Shown here in pieces: positions 15,889 to 24,235 of a stretch of DNA of 64,000 nt. The stretch lies in assembly GCA_902363445.1 (NCBI GenBank), contig CABJAB010000007.1, positions 81,938-145,937 on the forward strand, in the 5' to 3' direction. Position 1 is the first letter of the stretch. The number at the start of each line of letters is the position of its first letter. The notes under the pieces are model-generated. The model did no database searches. It had not been told where the DNA came from and worked only from the letters and a program-made list of their open reading frames with translations. This DNA comes from Lachnospiraceae bacterium. GTDB taxonomy: Bacteria > Bacillota > Clostridia > Lachnospirales > Lachnospiraceae. Position numbers and translations under genes: made by a program.

Positions 15889-15917
15889 TTTACAAACCAT
15901 ATGGAATGTGTTATAAA
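15889..15917 (+). promoter_or_regulatory. Promoter of the HTH/acidic-linker gene
   Basis: A -35 TTTACA (15889-15894) and a -10 TATAAA (15912-15917) are spaced 17 bp apart, 48 bp before the ATG. Confidence 0.65.
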
Positions 15918-15964
15918 TCAGGCTATACAGCATATGTTATCAATGAGATTACCAGGAGACGGAT

Positions 15965-17566
15965 ATGGAATTAACCTTTGGCGAACAGATTAAGATCATA
16001 CTGAAAAGAAAAAATATGACTATCCGGCAGCTGGCGGAGACGATTGAAGAGCAGACTGGCCGGCCCATGTCCAGACAGAACCTGACACAGAAGCTGAACC
16101 GGGACAATTTCCAGGAGCAGGATATGAGGGAGATCGCTCAGGCCCTGGGATGCGTGATTCAGATTTCCGTGATAGATCCGATGGAGGCAACAGTTGCGTC
16201 ACTGCAGTCCATGATGCAGCCGGTAAACGAGCGGGACATGCTCCAAGAAGGAAGCGCCGGAGCGGAAGCAATACTTCAAAATCCCATTTTATCGGAGGCA
16301 GAAGGCGGCGGTGAGTCCGTCGAAGCGGAAAGCGGAGCTGCCGTGGGAGAGAGTGCAGAGGGAGAGGCAGTTGATTCAGATGTGCTCAGAGAGATTGAAA
16401 TGGCATTGATGGAGTCCATCCAAAAAGAGCTTTATCCAGTAAAAGACGAAGAGACCACCAGGGTAAATCAGGAATGGCAGGAGCAGGCCAATTCTCATTG
16501 GAGCAGAAAACAAAAGGAGCTGGAGGAACAGACTTCCCTGGATATGGAGGAAACCGAACAGACGGAACAGGTAAGGAGCGTTCCAGAAGAGATAGACACA
16601 GCCGCGGTTTCTGCCGTATCACCAGAGCCGGAAATGCAGACGGTTGAAATAGCTGCGGAAGGAAACGAAATTCTAGAAGAACCGGCGGCCCCGGAAAATG
16701 ACGCGGACGAGGAAGATGTACTTGCATGGGCGCAGAAAAAGCCTGCGAAATGGCCCCGGCTGATCGTGCCGGGAGAGTCAGAGGAGGAGCATCAGCAGTC
16801 AGAAACATCTGTTTATGCAGAGGATGAGCCGGAATTCGTGGAAACGGAGGACGATCTGGACGGGCTGGAATTCATTGAAATGGAAGAGCTGGAGGGCGGA
16901 GATATATCGGCGGTCTCCGGTCCTTATACCCTGAAGAGAGAGCAGGGGGAGCAGGATCCTGGAGAAGAAGCCCAGCGGGACGGCGCAGCACAGGAGGAAC
17001 TGCTGGCAGACATATCCGGAAAGGGTGTGTCTTATGTCTCTGCGCCGTACGTTATACCGAGAGCGCCGGAATCAGAAGAACCTGCCGCGGAGAACGGAGA
17101 CGCCGGCATGTATTTTGAGATTCCTTTGGAGGAGATACCGGAACCGTCCATTGACGACAGAGAGGAGACCGTACAGGAATACGGAGGCCAGCCGGAGGAG
17201 CCAGATCTGGAGGAAAAGATTGCGTCTTGGGATGCCGCCGTGAAGCGGAGGCTGGAGAGGCCGATCCTTATGTCGGCGGAAGAACGGCGGGCCAGGAAAG
17301 CGGCAAAAGAGGCGAAATCGGCCGGGACGGAGGACGCTGCGGATGGGACCTTGAAGACGAGAGTTCCCGATATCAATCCGGTCACCGGGAAAGAATATGA
17401 GACGAATACGGTAAAACATCATCCAACCAAACCAGATATGCTCCTGGTGTATGATCAGGATGAACATATGTGGATAGAGCAGGCAGAGCATGCGTTTACT
17501 AACTTCCAGATCAGAAAACGCGCGATGCTGGGACGAGATTACGAGCCGCCGCTTTATCTGGACTGA
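15965..17566 (+). CDS. HTH-domain protein with long acidic linker and conserved-looking C-terminus, function unknown
   Basis: This 533-residue soluble protein has three parts. Residues 1-70 form an XRE-like helix-turn-helix (FGEQIKIILKRKNMTIRQLAETIEEQTG, then MSRQNLTQKLNRDNFQEQDMREIAQALG). Residues about 75-440 are a Glu/Asp/Pro-rich, low-complexity, probably disordered linker. Within it a GPYTLKREQGE-like and a APYVIPRAPESEE-like short motif repeat (around 318 and 359), each preceded by I/V-S-x-V-S. Residues about 455-533 (from RVPDINPVTGKEYETNTVKHH to RDYEPPLYLD) look ordered. No catalytic motif is visible. The start has AGGAGA upstream. The gene is monocistronic and followed by a terminator. 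It could be a DNA-binding scaffold; that is a guess. Confidence 0.8.
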   Translation: MELTFGEQIKIILKRKNMTIRQLAETIEEQTGRPMSRQNLTQKLNRDNFQEQDMREIAQALGCVIQISVIDPMEATVASLQSMMQPVNERDMLQEGSAGAEAILQNPILSEAEGGGESVEAESGAAVGESAEGEAVDSDVLREIEMALMESIQKELYPVKDEETTRVNQEWQEQANSHWSRKQKELEEQTSLDMEETEQTEQVRSVPEEIDTAAVSAVSPEPEMQTVEIAAEGNEILEEPAAPENDADEEDVLAWAQKKPAKWPRLIVPGESEEEHQQSETSVYAEDEPEFVETEDDLDGLEFIEMEELEGGDISAVSGPYTLKREQGEQDPGEEAQRDGAAQEELLADISGKGVSYVSAPYVIPRAPESEEPAAENGDAGMYFEIPLEEIPEPSIDDREETVQEYGGQPEEPDLEEKIASWDAAVKRRLERPILMSAEERRARKAAKEAKSAGTEDAADGTLKTRVPDINPVTGKEYETNTVKHHPTKPDMLLVYDQDEHMWIEQAEHAFTNFQIRKRAMLGRDYEPPLYLD

Positions 17567-17600
17567 TGGAATGAATATCTGGCTGATAACGTGATTTTTG

Positions 17601-17637
17601 AAGCTGCTGTACCAATTTATTGGCGCGGCAGCTTTTT
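17601..17637 (+). terminator. Intrinsic terminator of the HTH/acidic-linker gene
   Basis: AAGCTGC (17601-17607) pairs with GCAGCTT (17628-17634), with an inner CCAA/TTGG stem and a following T-run. Confidence 0.8.
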
Positions 17638-17734
17638 CATTTCATAGGAAAGTGCATTTTATGGAATAAAAAGCCCTTCGGGCAGGATGCACACAATGTT
17701 CTTCACTCGATGGAATGCCAAAAGATATTTATGA

Positions 17735-17763
17735 TTGACAAACTGATTAGTTACGCATACAAT
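17735..17763 (+). promoter_or_regulatory. Promoter of the tetR-family gene
   Basis: A consensus -35 TTGACA (17735-17740) and a -10 TACAAT (17758-17763) have a 17-bp spacer. Confidence 0.8.
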
Positions 17764-17765
17764 AT

Positions 17766-17783
17766 AAATGAACACGTTCATTT
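17766..17783 (+). promoter_or_regulatory. Palindromic operator, probable TetR autoregulation site
   Basis: AAATGAACACGTTCATTT is a perfect inverted repeat (8-bp arms, AC centre removed) placed at the predicted transcription start, three bases past the -10. Its position and the following TetR gene suggest classical autorepression. Confidence 0.7.
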
Positions 17784-17807
17784 AAGATAAAGAGAAGGAC
17801 ACAGCCA

Positions 17808-18356
17808 ATGAGAAGGAAAGATGATACCTTACGCGATACACTTCTTTGTTGTGCCCGCGAAACAGCGGACCGGGAAGGAATTGACGCGGTCAACATCCGT
17901 TCCATCGCACAGAAGGCAGGAGTAGCGGCCGGCACGGTTTATAACTATTTTTCCAATAAGGATGAAATTTTGCTGGAGCTGACGGAGGAATATTGGAGAC
18001 GGACATTGCTGGATATGAGGACTGCGGTGACGTCCGGTTCTTTCTGCGGGCAATTGGAAAAAATCTTTGCTTTTCTCAGAGAAAGGATAGATTCCTCAGC
18101 CGGTAAACTCATGGGCAGCCTTGGAAATGTGGAAACAGCGGGCCATGAACGTATGGCGTCAATGCAGGCGTCTTTTGAGAAGAGTCTCATGGAACGTATG
18201 GCGAAGGACACGCGGATTCGCGGTGATGTGTGGGATGAAGTGTTTACCAGAGAGCAATTCGCCCGTTTTATTGTCATGAACATGACAATGCTGCTGAAAA
18301 CGAGAGCATCGGATATCCGCTTTTTGACTGCGGTCATAGAACGGACCATTTATTAA
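17808..18356 (+). CDS. TetR/AcrR-family transcriptional repressor
   Basis: This 182-residue regulator has an N-terminal TetR helix-turn-helix (about 10-58; the recognition region is IRSIAQKAGVAAGTVYNYFSNKDEILLEL) followed by a variable helical ligand-binding domain with no recognisable ligand signature. TetR proteins dissociate from palindromic operators on binding small molecules. The palindrome at 17766-17783 over its own promoter is the likely target. The start ATG has GAAGGA about nine bases upstream. The downstream membrane-protein gene begins 18 bases after the stop, so the pair is one operon and the membrane protein is the probable regulated output. Confidence 0.9.
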   Translation: MRRKDDTLRDTLLCCARETADREGIDAVNIRSIAQKAGVAAGTVYNYFSNKDEILLELTEEYWRRTLLDMRTAVTSGSFCGQLEKIFAFLRERIDSSAGKLMGSLGNVETAGHERMASMQASFEKSLMERMAKDTRIRGDVWDEVFTREQFARFIVMNMTMLLKTRASDIRFLTAVIERTIY

Positions 18357-18374
18357 AGGAGAGGAAAGACAATT

Positions 18375-19040
18375 ATGGCACAAGCTATAGCTGAAACGGT
18401 TTTTGATGTTTTGTATCTTTGTTTTGCGATATTCGCGGGACTTACCATGCTGCTGAGAGGACGTGATCCCCTCGTAAAAAAAGCAGGGCTGATGGCTGCG
18501 CTGCTGGGTGCAGGCGATTCCTTCCATCTGGTCCCGCGTGCCTATGCGCTGTGGACGGCCGGACTGGAGGCCAACGCGCCGGCATTGGGGGTTGGGAAGT
18601 TTGTCACTTCTATCACGATGACCGTCTTCTATTTGATATTGTATTATATCTGGTGTGACCGTTATCGGGTCAGGGACAGGAAAGCTCTTACGGGAACCAT
18701 GTGGCTGCTTTCCATCGTGCGTGTCGTGCTTTGCTTGTTCCCCCAAAACCAGTGGCTTGTATACCGTCAGCCGCTCCTGTTTGGAATTTTACGAAATATT
18801 CCCTTTGCGGTCATGGGCGTCATCATTATCGTTATTTTTGCAAGAGAGGCGAAAAAAGCGAATGACGATGTTTTCCGGTTCATGCCTTTAGCCGTTACTC
18901 TTTCCTTTGGTTTTTATCTGCCGGTCGTTTTATTCAGCGGCACGGCTCCGATCGTCGGCGTATTGATGATCCCAAAGACTTTGGCTTATGTGTGGATTGT
19001 CCTGATGGGATGGCGGCTGTATAAACAATCACAAAAATAA
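18375..19040 (+). CDS. Polytopic membrane protein of unknown function, co-transcribed with TetR regulator
   Basis: This 221-residue protein consists almost entirely of about seven hydrophobic segments: near 5-25, 38-60, 72-95, 105-125, 133-153, 167-188 and 195-215. Short charged loops include RGRDPLVKK and AREAKKANDD. I do not recognise a family signature. Polar residues inside the membrane part (a GDSFHLVPR segment after the second helix) could be functional. It has GGAGAGG 10-16 bases upstream and follows the TetR gene by 18 bases, so it probably forms part of a TetR-controlled response to a membrane-active or lipophilic compound (inference). It is convergent with the V-ATPase operon; no clear terminator separates them. 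Confidence 0.8.
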   Translation: MAQAIAETVFDVLYLCFAIFAGLTMLLRGRDPLVKKAGLMAALLGAGDSFHLVPRAYALWTAGLEANAPALGVGKFVTSITMTVFYLILYYIWCDRYRVRDRKALTGTMWLLSIVRVVLCLFPQNQWLVYRQPLLFGILRNIPFAVMGVIIIVIFAREAKKANDDVFRFMPLAVTLSFGFYLPVVLFSGTAPIVGVLMIPKTLAYVWIVLMGWRLYKQSQK

Positions 19041-19053
19041 TCATTTTTTTAAG

Positions 19054-19698
19054 TTAAGCGCCGCTGGATGCGGTGCTTTTCTTTTTATCCGCCTGACGTT
19101 TGATCACCTTCAGACGGGTGAACTCCTCGCGCTCCTTTTCCTCCAGGGCGTTCTGGATGTTGTGGACTAGAGCCTCATATTTGGGTATCGTGATATTTTT
19201 CAGGGCATTTGCCCGTTTCTGGGTCTTTTTAATGTTGAAAGAAAGCCGGTATGCGGAGTTCTCCACAGTGGTCAGGCGAAGGGTCAGCTCCTTCACCTTT
19301 TCAAACTGCATCCTGGCATCGTCCAGGAACTGGTTGGTGCTGTGAAAGGAATAGGCGAGGGAGGGGGACCGTTTTTCAAATTCCACAAGAGGGATCTCCG
19401 TACCCATGATGCTCCGGGTCTTTACCCGGACAGAGTCCTCCAGGGGAATCGCGGCGCTGGCCTCCCGGACCCGGTTCATGCCCATTTCCAGGATGGCACG
19501 CTGCAGAGAAGCATAGGCCTCCGTAAAGGTTTTATCTATCTCACTTTGAATGGAACTTGCCTTTTCAATGAGCTGCATCAGCTCACGGATCAGAATGTTC
19601 CTTTTTTTGTCCATCAGCTCATAGCCCTGTTTGGACAGGGCCAGAGAATTCTTTATGATGATCAGGTTGCCTTTTGTTGCACATGTATTCAGATCCAT
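19054..19698 (-). CDS. ntpD: V/A-type ATP synthase subunit D
   Basis: This is the central rotor-stalk subunit, a long antiparallel coiled coil inserted in the A3B3 hexamer that transmits torque. The 214-residue length and the N-terminal NLIIIKNSLALSKQGYELMDKKRNILIREL helix with the C-terminal IPKYEALVHNIQNALEEKEREEF helix are characteristic. It is the last gene of the operon, starting four bases after the subunit B stop. The final residues are Lys/Ser-rich. No strong hairpin terminator is evident in the 13 bases separating its stop from that of the convergent membrane-protein gene. Confidence 0.95.
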   Translation of the reverse strand: MDLNTCATKGNLIIIKNSLALSKQGYELMDKKRNILIRELMQLIEKASSIQSEIDKTFTEAYASLQRAILEMGMNRVREASAAIPLEDSVRVKTRSIMGTEIPLVEFEKRSPSLAYSFHSTNQFLDDARMQFEKVKELTLRLTTVENSAYRLSFNIKKTQKRANALKNITIPKYEALVHNIQNALEEKEREEFTRLKVIKRQADKKKSTASSGA

Positions 19699-19702
19699 AA
19701 AA

Positions 19703-21091
19703 TCACCTGCCGTCTTGATGGAGATCGTAATACTTATCCAGGAGCTTGGTATCTACACGGTCCAGCTCCGCCTTCGGTAAGATGCGGAGAAGCTTCCATC
19801 CCAGATCCAAGGTTTCCTCAATGGTCCGGTTTTCTTCTTCTCCCTGTCCTACAAACTGCCCTTCGAACTGCCGTCCGAATTCCAGATACTTTTTATCAAT
19901 GGGTGATAACTCATCCTCACCGATCACGGATGCCAGAGCTCTGGCGTCCGAGACCTTGGCGTAAGCAGAGAAAAGCTGGTTGGCAAGATCCTGGTGGTCC
20001 TCACGGGTGTAGCCCGCGCCGATTCCGTCCTTCATCAGACGGGACAGGGACGGAAGTACACTGATGGGAGGATAGACTGACTGTCCATGGAGATAACGGT
20101 CCAATACGATCTGTCCTTCGGTGATGTATCCGGTCAAGTCGGGAATCGGATGAGTGATATCGTCGTTCGGCATGGTAAGAATGGGAATCTGGGTGACGGA
20201 GCCGTCCACGCCGGCTACAATTCCGGCCCTTTCATAAATAGAGGCCAGATCGCTGTACAGATATCCGGGAAATCCTTTTCTGGAAGGAATCTCGCCCTTG
20301 GATGAAGAAACCTCCCGGAGCGCTTCCGCATAGGAAGTCATATCCGTCAGAATGACCAGGATGTGCATATTCAGTTCAAATGCCAGGTATTCTGCGGTGG
20401 TCAGAGCCACCTTGGGAGTGATGAGGCGTTCCACTACAGGATCGTTCGCCAGGTTCAAAAACGTCACTACGTGGTCTGAAACGCCGCTCTCCTCAAAGGT
20501 CCTGGTGAAGAACTGGGACACGTCATGGGTGACGCCCATGGCCGCGAAGACAATGGCGAAGTTTTCGTCGGAGCCTTCACCCAGAGAAGCCTGCCTTACG
20601 ATCTGGGCGGCCAGCCTGTCATGAGGGAGGCCGTTTCCTGAGAATATGGGCAGCTTCTGGCCGCGGATCAGGGTGGTCAGACAGTCGATGGCCGAAATAC
20701 CAGTCCGGATATAGTTTCTGGGGTATTCGCGGGTGACGGGATTCAGAGGAAGGCCGTTCACATTTCTTCTCAGATCGCTGTGGATTTCCTCCAGCCCGTC
20801 CACGGGTTTTCCGATTCCATTGAAGGTACGGCCGAGCATCTTAGGGGAGAGCCCGATCTCCATGGGATGGCCGGTCAGCACCGTGTGAGTATTATTCAGG
20901 GATACGTTTTCCATGCCTTCAAAAACCTGGATGATGGCCTTGTCTCCGTAAAGTTCGATGATACGTCCGATCTTCTTATCCTTTCCGTTTACGGTGATCT
21001 CTACGATCTCTTCAAAGGAAGCGTCTTCGACGCCCTCCAGAACGACCAGGGGGCCATTGATCTCACTTAAACCTAAATATTCAATTGACAT
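19703..21091 (-). CDS. ntpB: V/A-type ATP synthase subunit B
   Basis: This is the non-catalytic nucleotide-binding-fold subunit of the V1/A1 head. At 462 residues it matches family length. It begins [20 protein letters not shown] and has the degenerate P-loop region [21 protein letters not shown] instead of a true Walker A, and the ATPase signature [18 protein letters not shown]. The chosen ATG at 21091 has AAGGAGG nine bases upstream; the frame extends 35 codons further, but into the 3' end of subunit A. It lies 13 bases downstream of that gene. Confidence 0.96.
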   Translation of the reverse strand: MSIEYLGLSEINGPLVVLEGVEDASFEEIVEITVNGKDKKIGRIIELYGDKAIIQVFEGMENVSLNNTHTVLTGHPMEIGLSPKMLGRTFNGIGKPVDGLEEIHSDLRRNVNGLPLNPVTREYPRNYIRTGISAIDCLTTLIRGQKLPIFSGNGLPHDRLAAQIVRQASLGEGSDENFAIVFAAMGVTHDVSQFFTRTFEESGVSDHVVTFLNLANDPVVERLITPKVALTTAEYLAFELNMHILVILTDMTSYAEALREVSSSKGEIPSRKGFPGYLYSDLASIYERAGIVAGVDGSVTQIPILTMPNDDITHPIPDLTGYITEGQIVLDRYLHGQSVYPPISVLPSLSRLMKDGIGAGYTREDHQDLANQLFSAYAKVSDARALASVIGEDELSPIDKKYLEFGRQFEGQFVGQGEEENRTIEETLDLGWKLLRILPKAELDRVDTKLLDKYYDLHQDGR

Positions 21092-21104
21092 ATCCTCTGC
21101 CTCC

Positions 21105-22871
21105 TTATGCGTTCTTTTCCATGATGCGGTCATAAAACTGATCGATGGCTTTCTTGTAATCATCGAACAGCTCAAGCTTGCCGTTGGGCACATCATATTT
21201 AATGGCGATTATTTTTTCAAAAATGTCTTCGGTCTTCAGGATGGAGACCGGCATGTTCATGGAGATCAGGGATTTGCACCGGGAATACAGGTACAAAATG
21301 GTCTCCATCATTTTAAACTGCTTTTGCAGAGGGACACAGGTGTCCTCTTGGTGGAACGCGTTCTGCTGTAAAAATCCAAGACGGATGACCCGGGAGATTT
21401 CCATGACCAGCTTCTGGTCGTCCGGAAGAACGTCGCTGCCGATCAGCTTGACGATTTCCATAAGGCTGCTTTCCTGGTTTAAAAGGGAAACGATCTGATT
21501 CCGGTAATTGATAAAGTTCTTATCCACGTTCTTAGTGTACCAGGCGCTCAGATCGGTCATGTATTCGCTGTAGCTGGTCAGCCAGTGGATGGCAGGAAAA
21601 TGTCTCGCGTAAGCAAGTGATTTATCCAGACCCCAGAAGCAGCGGACGAACCGCTTGGTATTCTGCGTGACGGGTTCGGAGAAATCGCCGCCCTGGGGAG
21701 AAACGGCGCCTATGATGGAGACGGACCCCTCATTTCCATTAAGAGTCTGCATGATGCCGGCCCGCTCATAAAAGGCGGACAGCCTGGAAGCCAGGTAAGC
21801 CGGGAAACCTTCTTCAGCGGGCATTTCCTCCAGACGGCCGGACAGCTCTCGGAGAGCCTCTGCCCAACGGGAAGTGGAATCGGCCATGATAGCCACATGA
21901 TATCCCATATCCCGATAGTATTCTGCAAGTGTCACGCCAGTATAGATACTTGCTTCACGGGCGGCAACGGGCATGTTGGAAGTGTTGGCGATCAAAGCGG
22001 TCCTGGCCATCAGGGGCTGGCCCGTCTTGGGATCCGTCAGCTTTGAGAAATCTTCCAGGACCTGAGTCATTTCGTTTCCACGTTCTCCGCATCCGATATA
22101 AATGATGATATTGGCGTCAGACCATTTCGCGATCTGGTGCTGGGTCATGGTCTTTCCGGTGCCGAAGCCCCCGGGTATAGCCGCCGTGCCGCCCTTGGCG
22201 ATGGGAAACAGAGTATCCAGGATCCTCTGGCCCGTTACTAGCGGCATGGTACAAGGATAGCGCTTCGCCGTAGGGCGGGGAACCCGGATGGGCCATTTCT
22301 GAGTCATGGTCAGATTTTTCTGAGTGCCGTCAGGGCAGCTGAGAGTGACCAGGACATCATTGATCGTATAATTTCCGTCCGGCACCACGGAGATGACCTG
22401 GCCGGAAACATCCGGAGGCGCCATGACCTTGTGGATGATGGAGGGAGTCTCAGGCACTTCGGCGATAATGGTGCCGCCGTATACCTGTTCTCCTTCCTTT
22501 ACGGTGATGTGAGTGCTCCAGAGCTTTTCTGTGTCCAGGGCGTCCACATTGACGCCGCGGCCGATATAAGCGCCGGAGCGTTTGGCGATCTGGCCGAGAG
22601 GCCGTTCGATGCCGTCAAAGATGTTGTTCAGGATGCCGGGCGCCAGCGTGACAGACAGAGAAGCGCCGGAGCCTTCCACCAGTTCGCCTGGGCGGAGGCC
22701 GGTGGTCTCTTCAAATACCTGGATGGTCGTGGTGTCGGAGGTGAGGCGTATGACTTCGCCCACCAGGCGTTCCTTCCCCACGTATACCATCTCAGACATG
22801 GCAAATCCGGGGCTGCCCTTCAGATAAATAACTGGGCCGTTAATTCCATGGATGGTGCCGGTCTTATTCAT
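21105..22871 (-). CDS. ntpA: V/A-type ATP synthase catalytic subunit A
   Basis: This catalytic 588-residue subunit hydrolyses or makes ATP. It has the Walker A motif [12 protein letters not shown] near residue 230, the catalytic Glu in [11 protein letters not shown], the Walker B region [17 protein letters not shown] and the A-subunit non-homologous insertion (about 115-190). The ATG at 22871 has a GGAGGGATATCCC-type site just upstream and overlaps the last eight bases of the subunit E gene, implying translational coupling. Operon order in transcription is G/H-like, C, I, K, F, E, A, B, D, the usual clostridial V/A-ATPase arrangement. Confidence 0.97.
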   Translation of the reverse strand: MNKTGTIHGINGPVIYLKGSPGFAMSEMVYVGKERLVGEVIRLTSDTTTIQVFEETTGLRPGELVEGSGASLSVTLAPGILNNIFDGIERPLGQIAKRSGAYIGRGVNVDALDTEKLWSTHITVKEGEQVYGGTIIAEVPETPSIIHKVMAPPDVSGQVISVVPDGNYTINDVLVTLSCPDGTQKNLTMTQKWPIRVPRPTAKRYPCTMPLVTGQRILDTLFPIAKGGTAAIPGGFGTGKTMTQHQIAKWSDANIIIYIGCGERGNEMTQVLEDFSKLTDPKTGQPLMARTALIANTSNMPVAAREASIYTGVTLAEYYRDMGYHVAIMADSTSRWAEALRELSGRLEEMPAEEGFPAYLASRLSAFYERAGIMQTLNGNEGSVSIIGAVSPQGGDFSEPVTQNTKRFVRCFWGLDKSLAYARHFPAIHWLTSYSEYMTDLSAWYTKNVDKNFINYRNQIVSLLNQESSLMEIVKLIGSDVLPDDQKLVMEISRVIRLGFLQQNAFHQEDTCVPLQKQFKMMETILYLYSRCKSLISMNMPVSILKTEDIFEKIIAIKYDVPNGKLELFDDYKKAIDQFYDRIMEKNA

Positions 22872-23460
22872 GGGATATCCCTCCTTCAAATGAGAAATTC
22901 TCCTTTTCTTTTTCCAATAAGGTTCTGAAGGAGTAATCAAGCAGTATGCGGCGGTCCGGCAGGACTGCGCGGATCCCGCCCCCAAAGAGTTCCTGGCTCA
23001 TGGTCAGATGCACGCCGGTGGCGGCCTCCAGGGCGCGGCTCCTATGGGAATCGGCAGGATCGATATAGACGATCAGGTTCTGGTCACCCGCGTATTCTTT
23101 GGCGCGGCTGATCTTCCGAATCAGAAAATCTTCATATTCCTGGGTATCCATAAATCGTTCCAGCGCGCCGGAAACCTCCGAGAAGAGCTGCGCTCTCAGG
23201 TCGGCCTCCACCTGGCTCAGTTTCCGCTTGATGTCCATCTGTGCCTGGAACAATTCTTTGTTGGCTTCCCGTTTCAGCTGTTCCGTCTCCGTCCGGATCT
23301 GGGCTTCCGCCTGGGCGCTGACGTCTGCAACGTGCTCTTCATATATTTTATCTAAAGCGTCCGCGTAATCATGGAAAATGGCGTTCCCTCGGGCACGGGC
23401 ATCCTCCATGGAGCGGTTCCTGAACTGTTGTAGCTTTTCTTCCGTCGTCAAGTCGTTCAC
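22864..23460 (-). CDS. ntpE: V/A-type ATP synthase subunit E
   Basis: This 198-residue peripheral-stalk subunit pairs with the G/H-like subunit. Residues 1-105 are a long charged helix (EEHVADVSAQAEAQIRTETEQLKREANKELFQ), and the C-terminal alpha/beta head (YEDFLIRKISRAKEYAG, then GGGIRAVLPDRRILLDYSFRTLLEK) contacts subunit B. The GGGIRA-L-DYS pattern is diagnostic of subunit E. It starts six bases after the subunit F stop and overlaps subunit A by eight bases. Confidence 0.93.
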   Translation of the reverse strand: MNDLTTEEKLQQFRNRSMEDARARGNAIFHDYADALDKIYEEHVADVSAQAEAQIRTETEQLKREANKELFQAQMDIKRKLSQVEADLRAQLFSEVSGALERFMDTQEYEDFLIRKISRAKEYAGDQNLIVYIDPADSHRSRALEAATGVHLTMSQELFGGGIRAVLPDRRILLDYSFRTLLEKEKENFSFEGGISHE

Positions 23461-23466
23461 CCCTCT

Positions 23467-23775
23467 TTATAGCTTTAATCCGATGGCTTCATTTACATAG
23501 GAAGTGATAAAATCAGGGCTTCGCCCGGTACCGTGGCGGTCGGGGATCTCCTCAAAGAGAGGAATCTTGGCCGACAGCTTCAGATCATCCACGATCTCCG
23601 GGAACCTTCTGCCAAAGTACTCGGTCAGCAGGACAATCCCTATATCCTTGTCGGCCCTGACTTTATCAAGGGCATCCTTAAACTCCTGCTTTTCATGGAC
23701 AACGACACCCTCAATCCCGGCCAGTCTCATGCCGGTCAGAGTGTCAATGTTGTCGCTGATCAAAAACAGCTTCAT
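23467..23775 (-). CDS. ntpG: V/A-type ATP synthase subunit F
   Basis: This small 102-residue central-stalk subunit has a CheY-like alpha/beta fold. It begins MKLFLISDNIDTLTGMRLAGIEG, with IGIVLLTEYFGRRFPEIVDDL in the middle and a C-terminal PDFITSYVNEAIGLKL helix that reaches toward the A3B3 head. In E. hirae nomenclature this is NtpG. Its start codon overlaps the subunit K stop by one base, so the two are translationally coupled. Confidence 0.92.
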   Translation of the reverse strand: MKLFLISDNIDTLTGMRLAGIEGVVVHEKQEFKDALDKVRADKDIGIVLLTEYFGRRFPEIVDDLKLSAKIPLFEEIPDRHGTGRSPDFITSYVNEAIGLKL

Positions 23776-24221
23776 CAGCCTAATTTACCAAGAATCATGA
23801 TGGATACGATCAGGCCGTACAGGGCAACACCTTCTGCCAGGGCGACGAAGATGAGGGATTTGCCGAGGACGGAGGAATCTTCGCTGATAGCTCCAAGAGC
23901 CGCGCTGGCGGCGGATGCCACGGCGATACCGGCGCCGATACAGGAAAGGCCGGTGGAAAGAGCGGCGGCTACGTAGCCGAGGCCCGCGGCGGAGCTGGAA
24001 ACGGCGGCTGCTGTCTCAGAAGCGGCGCCGGCTGCTTCTGCGCTGCCGCCAAACAGCATGATATCGGCGATCACCAGGGTGCCGAAGAAGAAAAACACGT
24101 TGAAAGCCAGAGATTTCTTGAAGCGTCCCTTTCTTTTTTCTCCCATGAGATATACGCCGAAGGGAAGAATGATGCTGAGCACAAGTGCTGCGATCAAAAG
24201 AATTTTTGTAACCATAGTCAT
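23775..24221 (-). CDS. ntpK: V/A-type ATP synthase subunit K (proteolipid, rotor ring)
   Basis: This is the membrane rotor subunit carrying the ion-binding carboxylate. At 148 residues it has four predicted membrane helices (about 5-26, 38-58, 80-110, 118-146). Only the C-terminal hairpin has the proteolipid signature: Gly/Ala-rich GLSCIGAGIAVASAASAALG, then VALAE130GVALYG with the essential Glu. The N-terminal hairpin lacks an acidic residue and is separated by an Ala/Ser-rich linker (59-80), so each subunit probably supplies one ion site. The conserved Gln ligands of Na+-type NtpK were not seen, so the coupling ion is uncertain. The gene is 14 bases downstream of subunit I. Confidence 0.92.
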   Translation of the reverse strand: MTMVTKILLIAALVLSIILPFGVYLMGEKRKGRFKKSLAFNVFFFFGTLVIADIMLFGGSAEAAGAASETAAAVSSSAAGLGYVAAALSTGLSCIGAGIAVASAASAALGAISEDSSVLGKSLIFVALAEGVALYGLIVSIMILGKLG

Positions 24222-24235
24222 GACAAAGGTCCTCC

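Noticed and set aside
14560-15960. AT-rich segment as an insertion sequence or prophage remnant
   Set aside because: No transposase, integrase, terminal inverted repeat or target duplication is visible. Only composition is unusual.
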